A DNA stretch of 64,000 nt from Diabrotica undecimpunctata (lineage: Eukaryota; Arthropoda; Insecta; Coleoptera; Chrysomelidae): contig NC_092803.1 of NCBI RefSeq assembly GCF_040954645.1, forward strand, positions 14,881,230 to 14,945,229, written 5' to 3'. The notes beneath the pieces are model-generated. The model made no database searches, had not been told where the DNA came from, and was given only the letters and a program-made list of their open reading frames with translations. Below are positions 54,140-64,000 of the stretch, one piece after another (positions within the stretch are counted from its first letter, which is position 1; the number at the start of each line of letters is the position of its first letter). Both the position numbers and the translations under genes were made by a program.

Positions 54140-55220
54140 TCGGCGCCTAGTTTTTAAATAATATTGGCCAATTTGAAAGATAAACAGAAACCTCTAACGC
54201 AACAGGAGTGACGTGATGATATTTCTGATGCCAAAACAATTATTACTGATCATGATACTGATAGTTATTCTGAATTCAGTAATAATGACCAAGGTGATAC
54301 TGTGAGAAATGATCAAATACTGGCCAGTGATTTGAGTAGTGAGAACGAAAATGTTGATAATGAAGAGAGAACTGAGAGAAATTACTAGTATGTCAGAAAT
54401 AGGAAAAAATGGTCGAAAACAGCTTCTGCCTCAAGTCGTATCCGTGCATCAGATATAGAATTACATCTACCAGGACTCTCTGGACCAGCACGAATACATA
54501 AGCCGGCAACGTCAGCTGAAGCCATCAAGCTATTACTCGATGACACAATTATTGTCTAGGGTATTTAGAAGACAAAACGAAAAATGACAGGATTACAAAC
54601 AACTTATGCAGGTACAGCTTTCAACTGTCAATGTATAAGCCACATTGATAAAACCGAAATTTTTTTTAGACCACTGTATTTGGCAGGGGTGTTTAAGTCT
54701 AATAATAAAGATAAAAATTCTGTTCTTGCGACTGATGGTACAGGTCGTGATATATTCCGTTTTGTAATGACAGCAAAAATATTTAGTTTTCTACTAACAG
54801 CTTTGAGATTCGTAAATAACAGAAAGGAGCATAATGTAGACAGAAAAATTGGCAGCTTTTTCTAAAATTTTTAATCGTTTCGTAAATAACTGTTATACTT
54901 ACTATTTATGTGGAGAATATGTAACCGTAGATGAAATGTTGGTTGTTTTCTGCGGTAAGTGCAAATTTAGAATGTTTATAAAAAGTAAGCCAGAAAAATA
55001 GGGACTCAAAATAATGTGCCTTTGTGATGCCCGCACACTACAAACGTTGGAGATGTTTGAGGCACTAGAAATGAACGAGGTCGCGTTGCTCATAATCGGA
55101 GACATGAGAGCGTGGTTCTTTGGACCATTCTTACTAGCTACGAATTAGAAGAAAATTAGGGAGATGATAGCTACTGGAGCTAAACCAGAAATATTGAATG
55201 AATACAACAAAGAAAAACAA
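54140..55220 (+). pseudogene. piggyBac transposase relic
   Basis: In order: acidic N-terminus (DTDSYSEFSNNDQGDT), LPGLSGPARIHKPATSAE, FFRPLYLAGVFKSNN, IFRFVMTAKIFSFLLTALRF (catalytic core start) and a VDEMLVVF-like block near 54930. Then a GIKIMCLCDART-like block (about 55000). Several stops and shifts. A foldback repeat adjoins at 55224. The C-terminal part is not found. Confidence 0.75.
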
Positions 55221-55223
55221 AAA

Positions 55224-55884
55224 AGCACGTGGTGTTCGTGTGTATTAAGGTATAAAAAAATTGCTTATTACAAGCTTAAATTTTTATTTTAAGAAGATCT
55301 TTTCGGAATTAAATCATTCCATCATCAGTTAAATAAAAAGTTGTTAAAAAACATTGTATGGCCACTTAAAAAAACTTTCGAAGGACATCCGTATTAAAAT
55401 ATAATCCTCATGGTTTTATCAAGGTAAATGCAATAGACTTAACTTATTGATTATTAAAAACTGAAGATGGGGGCATCTTACATGACCCCCTGTAGCTTCG
55501 AAAAAACTTCACCAGCTACAGGGGGTCATGTAAGATGCCCCCATCTTCAGTTTTTAATAATCAATAAGTTAAGTCTATTGCATTTACCTTGATAAAACCA
55601 TGAGGATTATATTTTAATACGGATGTCCTTCGAAAGTTTTTTTAAGTGGCCATACAATGTTTTTTAACAACTTTTTATGTAAGTAGTAAAAAACCAACGT
55701 GTTATTTCTATATATTTAAATTTTAACTTGTGTTTTTTAATATTGGTATTTTTACTCTCTCTTTTAGTTAACTGATGATGGAATTATTTAATTCCGAAAA
55801 GATCTTCTTAAAATAAAAATTTAAGCTTGTAATAAGCAATTTTTTTATACCTTAATACACACGAACACCACGTGCTTTGTATTC
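55224..55884. repeat. Foldback element
   Basis: Left arm from aagcacgtggtgttcgtgtg (55224) to about 55503, right arm from about 55513 to cacacgaacaccacgtgctt (55884), inverted and nearly perfect. The right arm has an extra piece at about 55680-55760 that the left lacks. The centre is ttcgaaaaaacttcaccag. Confidence 0.9.
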
Positions 55885-55889
55885 AACAG

Positions 55890-56330
55890 GTATACTAGCC
55901 ACTCCTGGATATTTCCACTTCATGGTTTGTTCCAGTTTCACTTTTAAATTTAAAAACAAAAAAACCCTCAAAACCAAAATATCTATTAAAACAAATAGGT
56001 ACAATAAACAATAATCAAAACACATACATAGACAAAGAAAATATATTTATCACATTTATCTTACGACACTTATATTATCGTTAGAGAAATTAAAAACAAT
56101 CCAAAATTGTTGTAATGTACCATATTTATTATCAATCAAAAACAAAAAAAAAATTTACATATTAATTTAGGTCTTACAAACAGCAATCTCCATCACAAAT
56201 TAATATCTTTGTACATCTTTATTCGCTCCGTGCGTAACCATGGTAGGGGTACCTTGAAACGATGCCAGCGTGCGTAACGGCGAAATATGACAAAATTGGA
56301 CCTATCTTTTTACTCATAAATTTTATCAAA
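55890..56330. other. Unassigned interval
   Basis: A minus-strand frame at about 55853-55940 (VKLEQTMKWKYPGVASIPVE) may be a terminal exon overlapping the foldback arm. Otherwise AT-rich and empty. Confidence 0.25.
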
Positions 56331-56331
56331 A

Positions 56332-56490
56332 ATGGGTGCAAATACATGTTGCGTATTTAATTGCGCTTATAATAGCACAAATAGTGAGTGTAGTTTTTAT
56401 AGATTTGCAAAGATTACATATAAATAAGAGATAAGAAAAAGGGATCGGGGAAAATAGATTCGTGCTATAAATATGAAAAAGTAATATAAT
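56332..56490 (+). pseudogene. THAP-type zinc-finger remnant
   Basis: MGANTCCVFNCAYNSTNSEC, then SFYRFAKIT, gives the C-x4-C start of a THAP domain. After a stop, IRKRDRGK, a stop in place of the Trp codon, then IRAINMKK. Possibly the DNA-binding end of a transposase or a host gene. Confidence 0.6.
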
Positions 56491-56556
56491 ACATAATATT
56501 AGTAACATAATTTCATTTTTATGCAACTGAAATGGGAAAAAATTAAATAATTTACC

Positions 56557-56786
56557 TTAAATGATATTTCATAAGGCTTCAAGCTAACTACAGCCTGCCT
56601 GATGACTTTAACTTTTATATCATAACTTTTACTATTATTGTTTTTAATTACATGCTCTTCCACATGAAAAACTTGATTTGGCAGTACCAGATTTTTCCCT
56701 TTCTTTTCTATTTGAGATTGAAAATATAAATTGTGATGAATTTTTAGAAACCCAGTTTTAATACTACATTTAATAGTACATAAACT
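56557..56786 (-). CDS. Possible internal exon of an unknown gene
   Basis: On the minus strand an acceptor (tttttcag) precedes 56786 and a donor (aag|gtaaat) follows 56557; the 76-codon frame between (LCTIKCSIKTGFLKIHHNLY, later VLPNQVFHVEEHVIKNNNSK, VKVIRQAVVSLKPYEISFK) is open. I do not recognise it. No confirmed neighbour exon. Confidence 0.3.
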
Positions 56787-56799
56787 GAAAAAATATAAT

Positions 56800-57330
56800 T
56801 AAAAAACTAATTATTAATAATTGTCAATCTCGTATGGATTTAACATATGTTTAACCTCAAATTGGGAGGTCCAAAACTGTCAGATGAAGACGGTAGGTGT
56901 CGCGTCAGTCACGCACGGAGCGAATAGAAAGTTTAATATAAAGCCTATAGCAATATGAGATGGTAAAATCTGCACTCGGCTGGATTTTTATTTGAAGTTG
57001 GACACGTATTTAGAAATCAATTTAGCCTAATTTGTGGTGTCCCCTATCGCAAAAAATGTGTTTTTTCAAAAAAAAAAAAATCCTGAGCGATTCTTTGCTT
57101 TAAAAAATCTGGAAAAATTCACCAATATAGGGAAAGGTGTTGGACACTTTTTTACTCAATTGGGGTTTTGGAAGTTGTTATCGGTAATAAGGCAACCTCA
57201 CTTCTCTAGTGTAATATTGAACTATGACATAACAATATTTGTTAGATGTTTATAACATTTGTGTTTACAAAAATCGGGTCACTTCAAAAAATAGTGACAA
57301 ATTGTCCAAGGTACAACATTGGTGTTGTAC
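56800..57330. other. Unassigned interval with a short hairpin
   Basis: A hairpin caaggtacaac ... gttgtaccttg lies at about 57307-57334, just outside the Harbinger end. A 73-codon frame at 57034 has no recognised domain. Confidence 0.35.
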
Positions 57331-57340
57331 CTTGAACATA

Positions 57341-57994
57341 AAGCTACGGTTTGTTAGAACAGCGCACAGCATACACATACAGCAGAATCTGTTGTACTCG
57401 ACTCACGGCAGTTTTGGTTGAGTCGGTTTGTTAGATTAATTCGCATAAATATTCAAACTTAACGAAATAATTTTATTACTCACAGAAGAGGAGGAAGAAG
57501 AAGAGTTGATAACGTTAAATTTAAATAAAAGAAATAAAAATGTAAACGAAATCTTTTCATGTCTTAATACAGAAGGTGCTTTTAAATTAACAGTCGAAGT
57601 AAGATTGTTTCAAAACGAGGAAAAATTTCGAGAATATTTTAGACTTTCCAGGGATTTGTACTAGATCCACTAGTCTTTCATCATCCTTGAAAGAAAATTT
57701 AGTAGACATCACTTAATTATTACAATAATAATAACTATATAAAAATACAATTATAATTTCGGTATAGATGTGTACGATGTGAGCTCAGCTGAACGTTTGC
57801 GTCCAAATCAAATCGCAGTTGATTCCAGCGCACACCGTCGACGTACACGGCTATCGGTCTGCAGTGCGCGCAGCTCAGCAGAACCTAACAAACCGTTCTC
57901 ATAGAGAACCATTTCTTTGATTTTGACGAACGTGCGCGGCGTTCGACTGACTGTGAGTTATACGTCGCTCACTGTTCTAACAAACCATAGCTTT
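57341..57994 (+). mobile_element. Deleted Harbinger-type DNA transposon
   Basis: Terminal inverted repeats: aagctacggtttgttagaac on the left (57341) and gttctaacaaaccatagctt on the right (to about 57993). Between them, at 57480-57660, is an EEEEEEELITLNLNKRN start followed by LFQNEEKFREYFRLSRDLY, the N-terminal region of a Harbinger transposase; the nuclease part is gone. Confidence 0.65.
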
Positions 57995-58189
57995 AGGATG
58001 TTTTGTACCATGGACACAGTATACGATAAATATAAAAATAAATTTTATTTGAACAAACCGTTATAAAATGATAAACACAAAATTAAACGAATCAAAGTTA
58101 ATGAAAAATAAAACTTTTGTACATATTAAAAAAACAGAAAGTAGTTTAAACTAATTTTATAAAGCTTAACATCTCTGGAACTTCATAAA

Positions 58190-59515
58190 CCTTCCTACAG
58201 CAACGAATTTTTTTTTGGAGGTCCAATTTTACGTTTAATATCGCATGCTGGGTATAAGTTTCGATCTTCTCTCTCAGGCCATTTCCAATTTTTGAGTGAT
58301 TTTTCTATAGACCCTATTACAGATTGTTGTTCTACAATATCAACAATTTTTCCAGGAAAATAATTATTTTTGCAAACTAAAATCACGAAATCATCTAATT
58401 GAAATTTTGAAACTTCAGAATCACTGTGTTTTCAATTTTATTATCATATATTTCAAAAGACATTTCAGACATATCTGATTCTTGTAACGAAAAATTATCA
58501 TCTGATATGGAAGATTCAGAATCAGAAACGATTTTTCTTTTAACAGACTTTTTCTTGTTTTTGCTTTATGCTGAATTTTGTTGCGAAACTTTAACATTTG
58601 TTTATCTCTTTTTTTGTTTTATTAGACTCACCATTTTCAACATTTCAATCCTGGTTTTCTCTAGCGTATCTGTTAAAATGCACGACTTTCCTTTCTGTCT
58701 TCCCGTTCCATTGTTTTTCCCTGATTCAGCTTTAGGATGAGGTCTAATAATATTTGGTGTAACAATATTTTTAATCACAGAAGTGGATGGAGTATCGGCC
58801 TCTGGGACCGATTGAGATAAAATATCAGCTTCTGCAACTGATTGAGAAGAAATCTCAGCCTCTGTAGCTAATTGAGGTAAAATGTCAGAATTAGCTGCTG
58901 TAATTGTATTTTCGTTTTTATCGGAAATAACATCGTATGGACGATCAGTTACCTGTGCTGATAAATAGTCGGAGTCGTTGAAAATGTTTTCGTTAACTGG
59001 ATACATTCCCGTAGCTTTAACTCCTTCCATAATATTATTGGGAGTAAAAGCTAGTGGAAATGCTTTCCCAACTAATGGAACCGCATTGTAAATAGTTATT
59101 GGTTTACCCACATATCCTGGATTAATTATCATTTCATTTGTTGCAGTGCTATAATATTTTGTAAATGGCCCAAACACCCCTTTCTCTAGTGGCTGTAGCT
59201 GGTGGCTTGTATGTGGGTGAAATGTCACTAAAATAATACCGTTTCTCTTGGCTAGATCTATAACAGGCACGCTGATGTGACTTTCATGATTGTCCAAGAG
59301 CACAATACACGGTTAGTAGTAGAAGGCCTCACATGTTTAATAAAGTGCCATAAACTGAAAAAGTAAATTTTCGTTGGACCATCCAGAAGGATTTGCACCT
59401 CCAATGGTACCAGGTGGAGCATTGGTTTTTATGAAGTCTTTATAGTTGACTCGTGGAAACATTAGCAAAGGAGGTATGAAACCCCCACCATTATTAATGG
59501 CAAAATGCAAAATTG
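58190..59515 (-). pseudogene. pogo/Tigger-like transposase relic
   Basis: Minus-strand order: GGGFIPPLLMFPRVNYKDFI (about 59495), NAPPGTIGGANPSGW, then LLDNHESHI (second Asp, about 59300), PHTSHQLQPLEKGVFGPFTK (about 59215) and NIMEGVKATGMYPVNENIF (about 59035). The open part 59303-58602 has 233 codons. Past a break comes a C-terminal piece, VCKNNYFPGKIVDIVEQQ and NWKWPEREDRNLYPA (58386-58195). DDE_1 family. A shift near 59310 and the break near 58600 inactivate it. Confidence 0.85.
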
Positions 59516-61410
59516 TCGTTTTTCACCTAAATACACCACTAATAATGTCTCAGTCATTCCTATACTCTGCTACAACCACGAATGTGATTAAAGGCCCGGA
59601 GATGGTGGAGAGGAGATATGCACTTTCACGAAAGTCAGTCTGTATTGTTCATTTACACTTCGTGCATCGCGTATGTACCAATTCGTGTTTGTGGCAGAGT
59701 AGTGATTAAGTTAAACTGCGACGTGCATATCGCGAAAGTGACACTTTCGCGGTGGCGGTGTGGATTTTGCATTTGTTTTACATTCGTTGTCTTGTTACTA
59801 CTAAACATTTCTTAGTTTTGTGTGTAAAAATGAATGCCCACACAGCTAAAATATTTGACAACTTAAGACATTCACGTCTGGATTCACCAAAAGAGAGTGG
59901 CCAGGAGGTAGGTAGATGTTAATATACCATTATTGAACATTTTGGTGATTGCTTTAGCCGTCTATTTGCGAATGACGAATGCGACACCAAACAAAAAAAT
60001 GGACCCCGAACATCAAACGTTTCTGCTTCTATACCAAATAATACAAGAATACTGTGTCCAACGGTTTCAGCGAACCAACTAGAAGGTACTACTTTTTTAT
60101 CAAAAAATTTTACATTACTAATAAATACAACAAAGAATTTCTTTTAGCACAATCTTTAGTAGAGATTTCTCCAGTAGGGGACCGACATTTCGAACTGGCT
60201 TCAAACAAGAGTAACCTTTCTGACTCTTCATCAGATAACTTTAATCCCGACGAGAATTCAACTTTTAGCAGTTCTTCTTGCTCTTCTTGTTCGAGCTCTA
60301 ACAATACGACATCAGAATCAGGGGAACAAAATGAGATAAAAGAAAACATTTTAAGTAAGTTATTTAGAAAGGTGTGATGCAAACTTACAATTATCCTAAT
60401 GCTATTTTTCTTTGATTTAAGGTGAGGGCACTAAGAGGAAGAAGAAAAACATAAACGCTTGGAAGAAAAACATAAGAAAACAAAAAAGATTAAAAGGAGA
60501 GTCTTATGTTTGTTCTAGAAGTATAGAGAGACCAGCACGTCCCATGTTACCATCTCCATGTTCTGGCAAAGCAAACCACAAATGTGATACTTTTATCAAC
60601 GAGGAAAACCGACGCAAAATTTATAATGAATTCCGTCAAATGATTTCGGTAGATGATCAGCGAGTTTTCTTGAATAGTCATATTGATAAACAAAAGAAAA
60701 AGAGAATGACAAGAAACATTGAAAATTCAAGAAGAACGTTTACCATGAATTACTCGTTTACCGTCAACGAGGAAAAAAGACAAGTATGTCGAGCATTTTT
60801 TATGGCTACACTCAATGTGACAGATGCATTTATGCGCGGAGCTGTCGCAAAGCTTTCTTCTAGCGGCATAGTTGAAAACGAAAATCGTGGAAAACATGTC
60901 CCACATAATAAATTAAAAGATGATGATGAACTGCTGATTCGTGAGCACATTCTTTCATTTCCAGCCGTTGAATTCCATTATTGTAGGGCCTCTAGTACCA
61001 AAAGGTATTTGGATTCTTCACTAAACGTCTCTATTATGCACAAATTGTACAAATTAAAGTGCTCAGAATTAAATGTCCATCCCGTTTCTTACGAAAAGTA
61101 TCGACGAGTGTTAAGAACTTATAACTTAGGGTTCCATAAACCCAAAAAAGGACCAGTGTAAAAAGTGCTTAAAATATACGAATATGACAGAGGAGGAAAA
61201 AAACACACGAACAGGCTCTTCACGAACACATGCTAAGGAAACAATTTGCTCGTGAAGCTGTAGACGAAGACATAGAAATTGCAAAGAATAATTCAGAGGT
61301 GCTATCGTTTAACTTTGACGTCGAAGCAGTTCTTACGACTCCAAAGAATCCAACAGGACAAATATTTACCTACGAAAATTGGCTATTTATATCCTGACTA
61401 TATACAACTT

Positions 61411-63285
61411 AGTTGCTGAAACAACGAAAAGAGCTCCTGTCACTAAACAAAAGAAATACCACAGAATACAAAGAACTTAATCGAGCCATACGAAAACAGA
61501 TAAAAGACGATATTAAAAAACATCAACAAGAACATGTAGAAAGAGTGATAGAGAAAAATCGAAGTCTGAAATATACCAAACCGAAATTAGGAAAGAAAAA
61601 TATTATAACTATGAAAAATCAACAAGGCCAACTAGAAACAAGCAAAGCTCAGATATCAAACATAGTTGAAAACTTCTATACTGAGTTATACCGCTCAAGA
61701 AACGATCCCCCGTCTCTTCAAAGCAAAATCTAAAAAGACAAGTAACAAACGTAAATTCTGAAGTAATGCCCGAAATAAGCGAAGTAGAAATAGAAAATGC
61801 AATTAAAGAATTGAAAAGAAATAAAGCACCGGGTAGTGATGGAATTCTGGCAGAAATGTTGAAAGAAGGCGGAGAAGAAGTCATCAGGTACCTAAAAATA
61901 CTTTTTAATAAATGCATATTTGAAGGAAACATACCAAAGGAATGGAATACTGCTAACACAATATTAATACACAAAAAAGGGGACAATACAGATCTGAAAA
62001 ATTATTGTCCAATATCACTACTATCACAACTTTATAAAACATTCACAAAAATAATTACAAATAGATTGACAACAAAGTTCGATGTATATCAACCAGTAGA
62101 GCAAGCCGGATTTAGAAAAGGGTTCAGTACATGTGACCATCTTCACACACTAAAGGTCCTAATAGAAAAAGTAAACGAATACAATTTACCAATCTGTTTA
62201 GCATTTATAGACTACGAGAAAGCTTTTGACTGCATAGAATTATGGGCTATTGAGGAAGCACTGGTCAACAGCAGAATAGATTCTAGATATAGGATATTAA
62301 TACATAATATATATCAACACGCTGAAATGGTAGTCACGATGGATAACGGAATGAAAACGAGGCCAATAAAAATCAACCGAGGAGTAAGACAGGGAGACAC
62401 CATATCTCCAAAACTATTTACTGCCGCACTTGAAGACATCTTTAAATCACTAAATTGGGAAACGAAGGGACTATCGATAAACGGAAAGTATTTAAACCAT
62501 CTAAGATATGCAGATGACGTAGTACTAATAGCCGACAGCTGGAAAGAACTGAAGACGATGATCGATGAGCTTCATACGGAATCCATAAAAAAAGGACTGA
62601 AAATGAATTTGAGTAAAACTAAGCTAATGTCGAATAAAGATGATCAACCGACGATAACCATCCAAGGAACAAAAGTGGAACATGTAGAAGAATACATATA
62701 TCTGGGTCAGAATATCAAAGTAAACAAAGAAAACCAAACTACCGAAATAAGCAGACGAGTAAGAATGGGATGGGCCGCATTTGGAAAACTCTCATACATA
62801 CTGAAAGACAAAAAGATACCCCAAAACCTTCGAACCAAAGTGTTCGATTCTTGTATCCTTCCTGTTCTCACTTACGGAGCTCAAACCTGGACATTCACAA
62901 AACAGAACATGGACAAGATTCGAAAAACTCAGCGAGCCATGGAACGACAGATGCTTGGTATCTCACTAATAGATCGGCAAACGAACGAAGCAATCCGGAA
63001 CAAAACAAAAATAAAGGACGCCGCGAAACAAGCAGCTAAATTAAAATGGAAATGGGCTGGACACAACGAACGTCTCGAAGATGGTAGATGGAAAAAAGAA
63101 GTCGGAAACTGGCGACCGTACGATGCGAAGAGACCAAGAGGAAGACCTCAAATGCGCTGGAGCGACGATATCAAAAGAGTCGCAGGACCAATGTGGAAAC
63201 GCCTAGCACACAACAGGGATGAATAGCGAGAAATGGGAGAGGCCTTTATTCGACAATTCGGATAGAAAAAGGGCTATAAAAAAAA
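61411..63285 (+). mobile_element. 5'-truncated LINE (RTE-like) inside locus 2
   Basis: Flanked by a 9-bp duplication atacaactt (61402-61410 and 63286-63294) and ending in a poly-A run. The endonuclease is absent, as is usual for 5'-truncated copies. Confidence 0.9.
61413..63226 (+). pseudogene. LINE ORF2 (linker, RT and C-terminal region), one frameshift
   Basis: 61413-61733 encodes the helical linker; after a shift near 61733 the 486-codon frame 61766-63226 carries NKAPGSDGILAEML, ILIHKKGDNTDLKNYCPISL, VEQAGFRKGFST, FIDYEKAFDCIE (first catalytic Asp), GVRQGDTISPKLFT, YADDVVLIAD (catalytic Asp pair), YIYLGQNI, WAAFGKLS, LPVLTYGAQTWTFTK and the C-terminal KWKWAGHNERL / RPRGRPQMRWSDDI region. 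The RT core looks intact. The lack of endonuclease and the frameshift make it inactive. Confidence 0.92.
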
Positions 63286-63495
63286 ATACAACTTCGGGGG
63301 AATCGGGACGGAATCTGTTACCTTTGGGACGAAACCCAGGGGAAAAGGGGGTCAAACGAGATATCCACGTGTATTTACAATTATATTATCAATCAACCAA
63401 ACATTACTGAAGTTCGAATGATGTCGGACGGGTGTGGCGGACAACAAAAATATTCACATTTTGTTGCTATGTGCTTGAAACTTCTTACGGATCAC

Positions 63496-63758
63496 TTCTT
63501 CTTCTTCTAATGGCGCTACAACCCTTTGTGAGTCTTGGCCTGCTTAACAATGTTCTTCCATTCTGCCCTGTCGGATACTTTCCTTCGCCACTGCCTGATG
63601 TTTATGGTTTTAAGATCCCTCTCTACGTCGTCTATTCATCTTTTACGGGGCCTTCCTCGTGTTCTGTTTCCTTGGGGCTTCCATCTCTGGACTACTTTTA
63701 CAGCTCGATTATCTGGCATTCTTTCTAGGTGACCAAGCCAGTTTAGTCTTTGTGACTC
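63496..63758 (-). mobile_element. LINE 3'-end fragment (minus) inside locus 2
   Basis: Flanked by a 13-bp duplication tcttacggatcac (63483-63495 and 63759-63771). Minus-strand frame WLGHLERMPDNRAVKVVQRW, then NRTRGRPRKR and DVERDLKTINI, with a (GAA)n tail at the left edge. 5'-truncated by target-primed insertion. Confidence 0.9.
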
Positions 63759-64000
63759 TTACGGATCACACTAACTTAAAAACTATTGGTCACAATTTTT
63801 TTTAATCAGGACATATCGAGATGGAGTGTGATTCACTCCACTCGAAAATCGAACACAAATCAAAATATGTTCCTATTTATTCACCAGAAGGTTGGGCTCA
63901 GATAATAAGAAATGCTAGAACACATCCACGTCCTTTTGAAGTCAAATTCATAATGTTTGATGACATCTTTGATTTCAAATCCTTTGGTATAGAGAACTAT

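Larger units (their letters stand above)
59830..64000 (+). pseudogene. Locus 2 of the unnamed multi-exon insect family, interrupted by two LINEs
   Basis: Exons 59830-about 59907, 59958-60085, 60148-60354 and from 60422, mostly phase 1. The content parallels locus 1. It runs from a Ser/Glu-rich region (NLSDSSSDNFNPDEN) and a basic motif (NAWKKNIRKQKRLKGESYV) to CSGKANHKCDTF and KRQVCRAFFMATLNVTDAFM. Then come LNVHPVSYEKYRRVLRTYNL and a KKDQCKKC-like pair near 61150 (after a shift in an A run). The open part 60544-61161 is 205 codons. A LINE sits at 61411-63285. Coding resumes (YLWDETQGKRGSNE, then MMSDGCGGQQKYSHFVAM, about 63330-63480), is cut again by a LINE end at 63496-63758, and continues (GHIEMECDSLHSKIE, about 63815) off the window edge. 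Asp-containing blocks such as SDGCGGQ suggest a DDE-like nuclease, but that is inference. Confidence 0.75.

Noticed and set aside
60750..60950. Minus-strand 66-codon frame
   Set aside because: Antisense of a well-supported exon of locus 2.

Overview
This is AT-rich, intron-containing animal DNA, almost certainly from an insect and probably a beetle. The reasons are the short MEVKQE-type leader exons of C2H2 zinc-finger genes, Tc1/IS630, piggyBac, BEL/Pao and Ty3/Gypsy elements, LINE debris with microsatellite tails, and long (TA)n tracts. The species assignment is inference. Most of the window is transposable-element sequence of several ages, often nested.

Host-type genes. (1) A four-exon TGF-beta superfamily ligand on + (11619-20483). 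Its introns contain a Tc1/IS630 transposon, LINE scraps and an antisense DUF4371/hAT-like relic. (2) A four-exon otubain deubiquitinase on - (21520-23008), convergent with the ligand, with the catalytic Asp, Cys and His all visible. (3) A dispersed family of zinc-finger loci on +: leader exons at 23799, 39537, 47568 and 52137. One intact ten-finger exon (36848-37746) arose by a 420-bp duplication of a five-finger block. (4) Two loci of one multi-exon insect family that I cannot name, probably transposon-derived (about 24.4-26.9 kb and 59.8-64 kb). The first is broken by a foldback element and the second by two LINE insertions with clear target-site duplications.

Mobile elements. Two full-length Ty3/Gypsy elements dominate: copy 1 on - (3155-9496) and copy 2 on + (27766-33263). 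Each has visually identical LTR pairs and a 4-bp target duplication. Their Gag starts with a SAP-like DNA-binding motif followed by a coiled coil. Their Pol carries, downstream of the integrase, a macro-domain-like (ADP-ribose-binding fold) module and then a CCCH zinc finger. This SAP-Gag / Pol-macro-CCCH architecture is the most unusual system in the window. Copy 2 has lost the zinc knuckle and most of RNase H, yet forms one uninterrupted 1597-codon gag-pol frame. The two copies have different U3 regions although their coding regions are nearly the same.

Other elements include BEL/Pao relics (482-1456, 41010-41800), LINEs of RTE-like type (1-481 with 1770-2640, 9535-10786, 61411-63285 and several 3' ends), a Tc1/IS630 element with ~500-bp terminal repeats, piggyBac relics, a hAT relic, a pogo/Tigger relic, a deleted Harbinger derivative, three foldback families and a tRNA-derived SINE.

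The stretches not listed as features (for example 27.42-27.76, 39.07-39.53 and 59.52-59.82 kb) hold only AT-rich sequence in which I see no gene.
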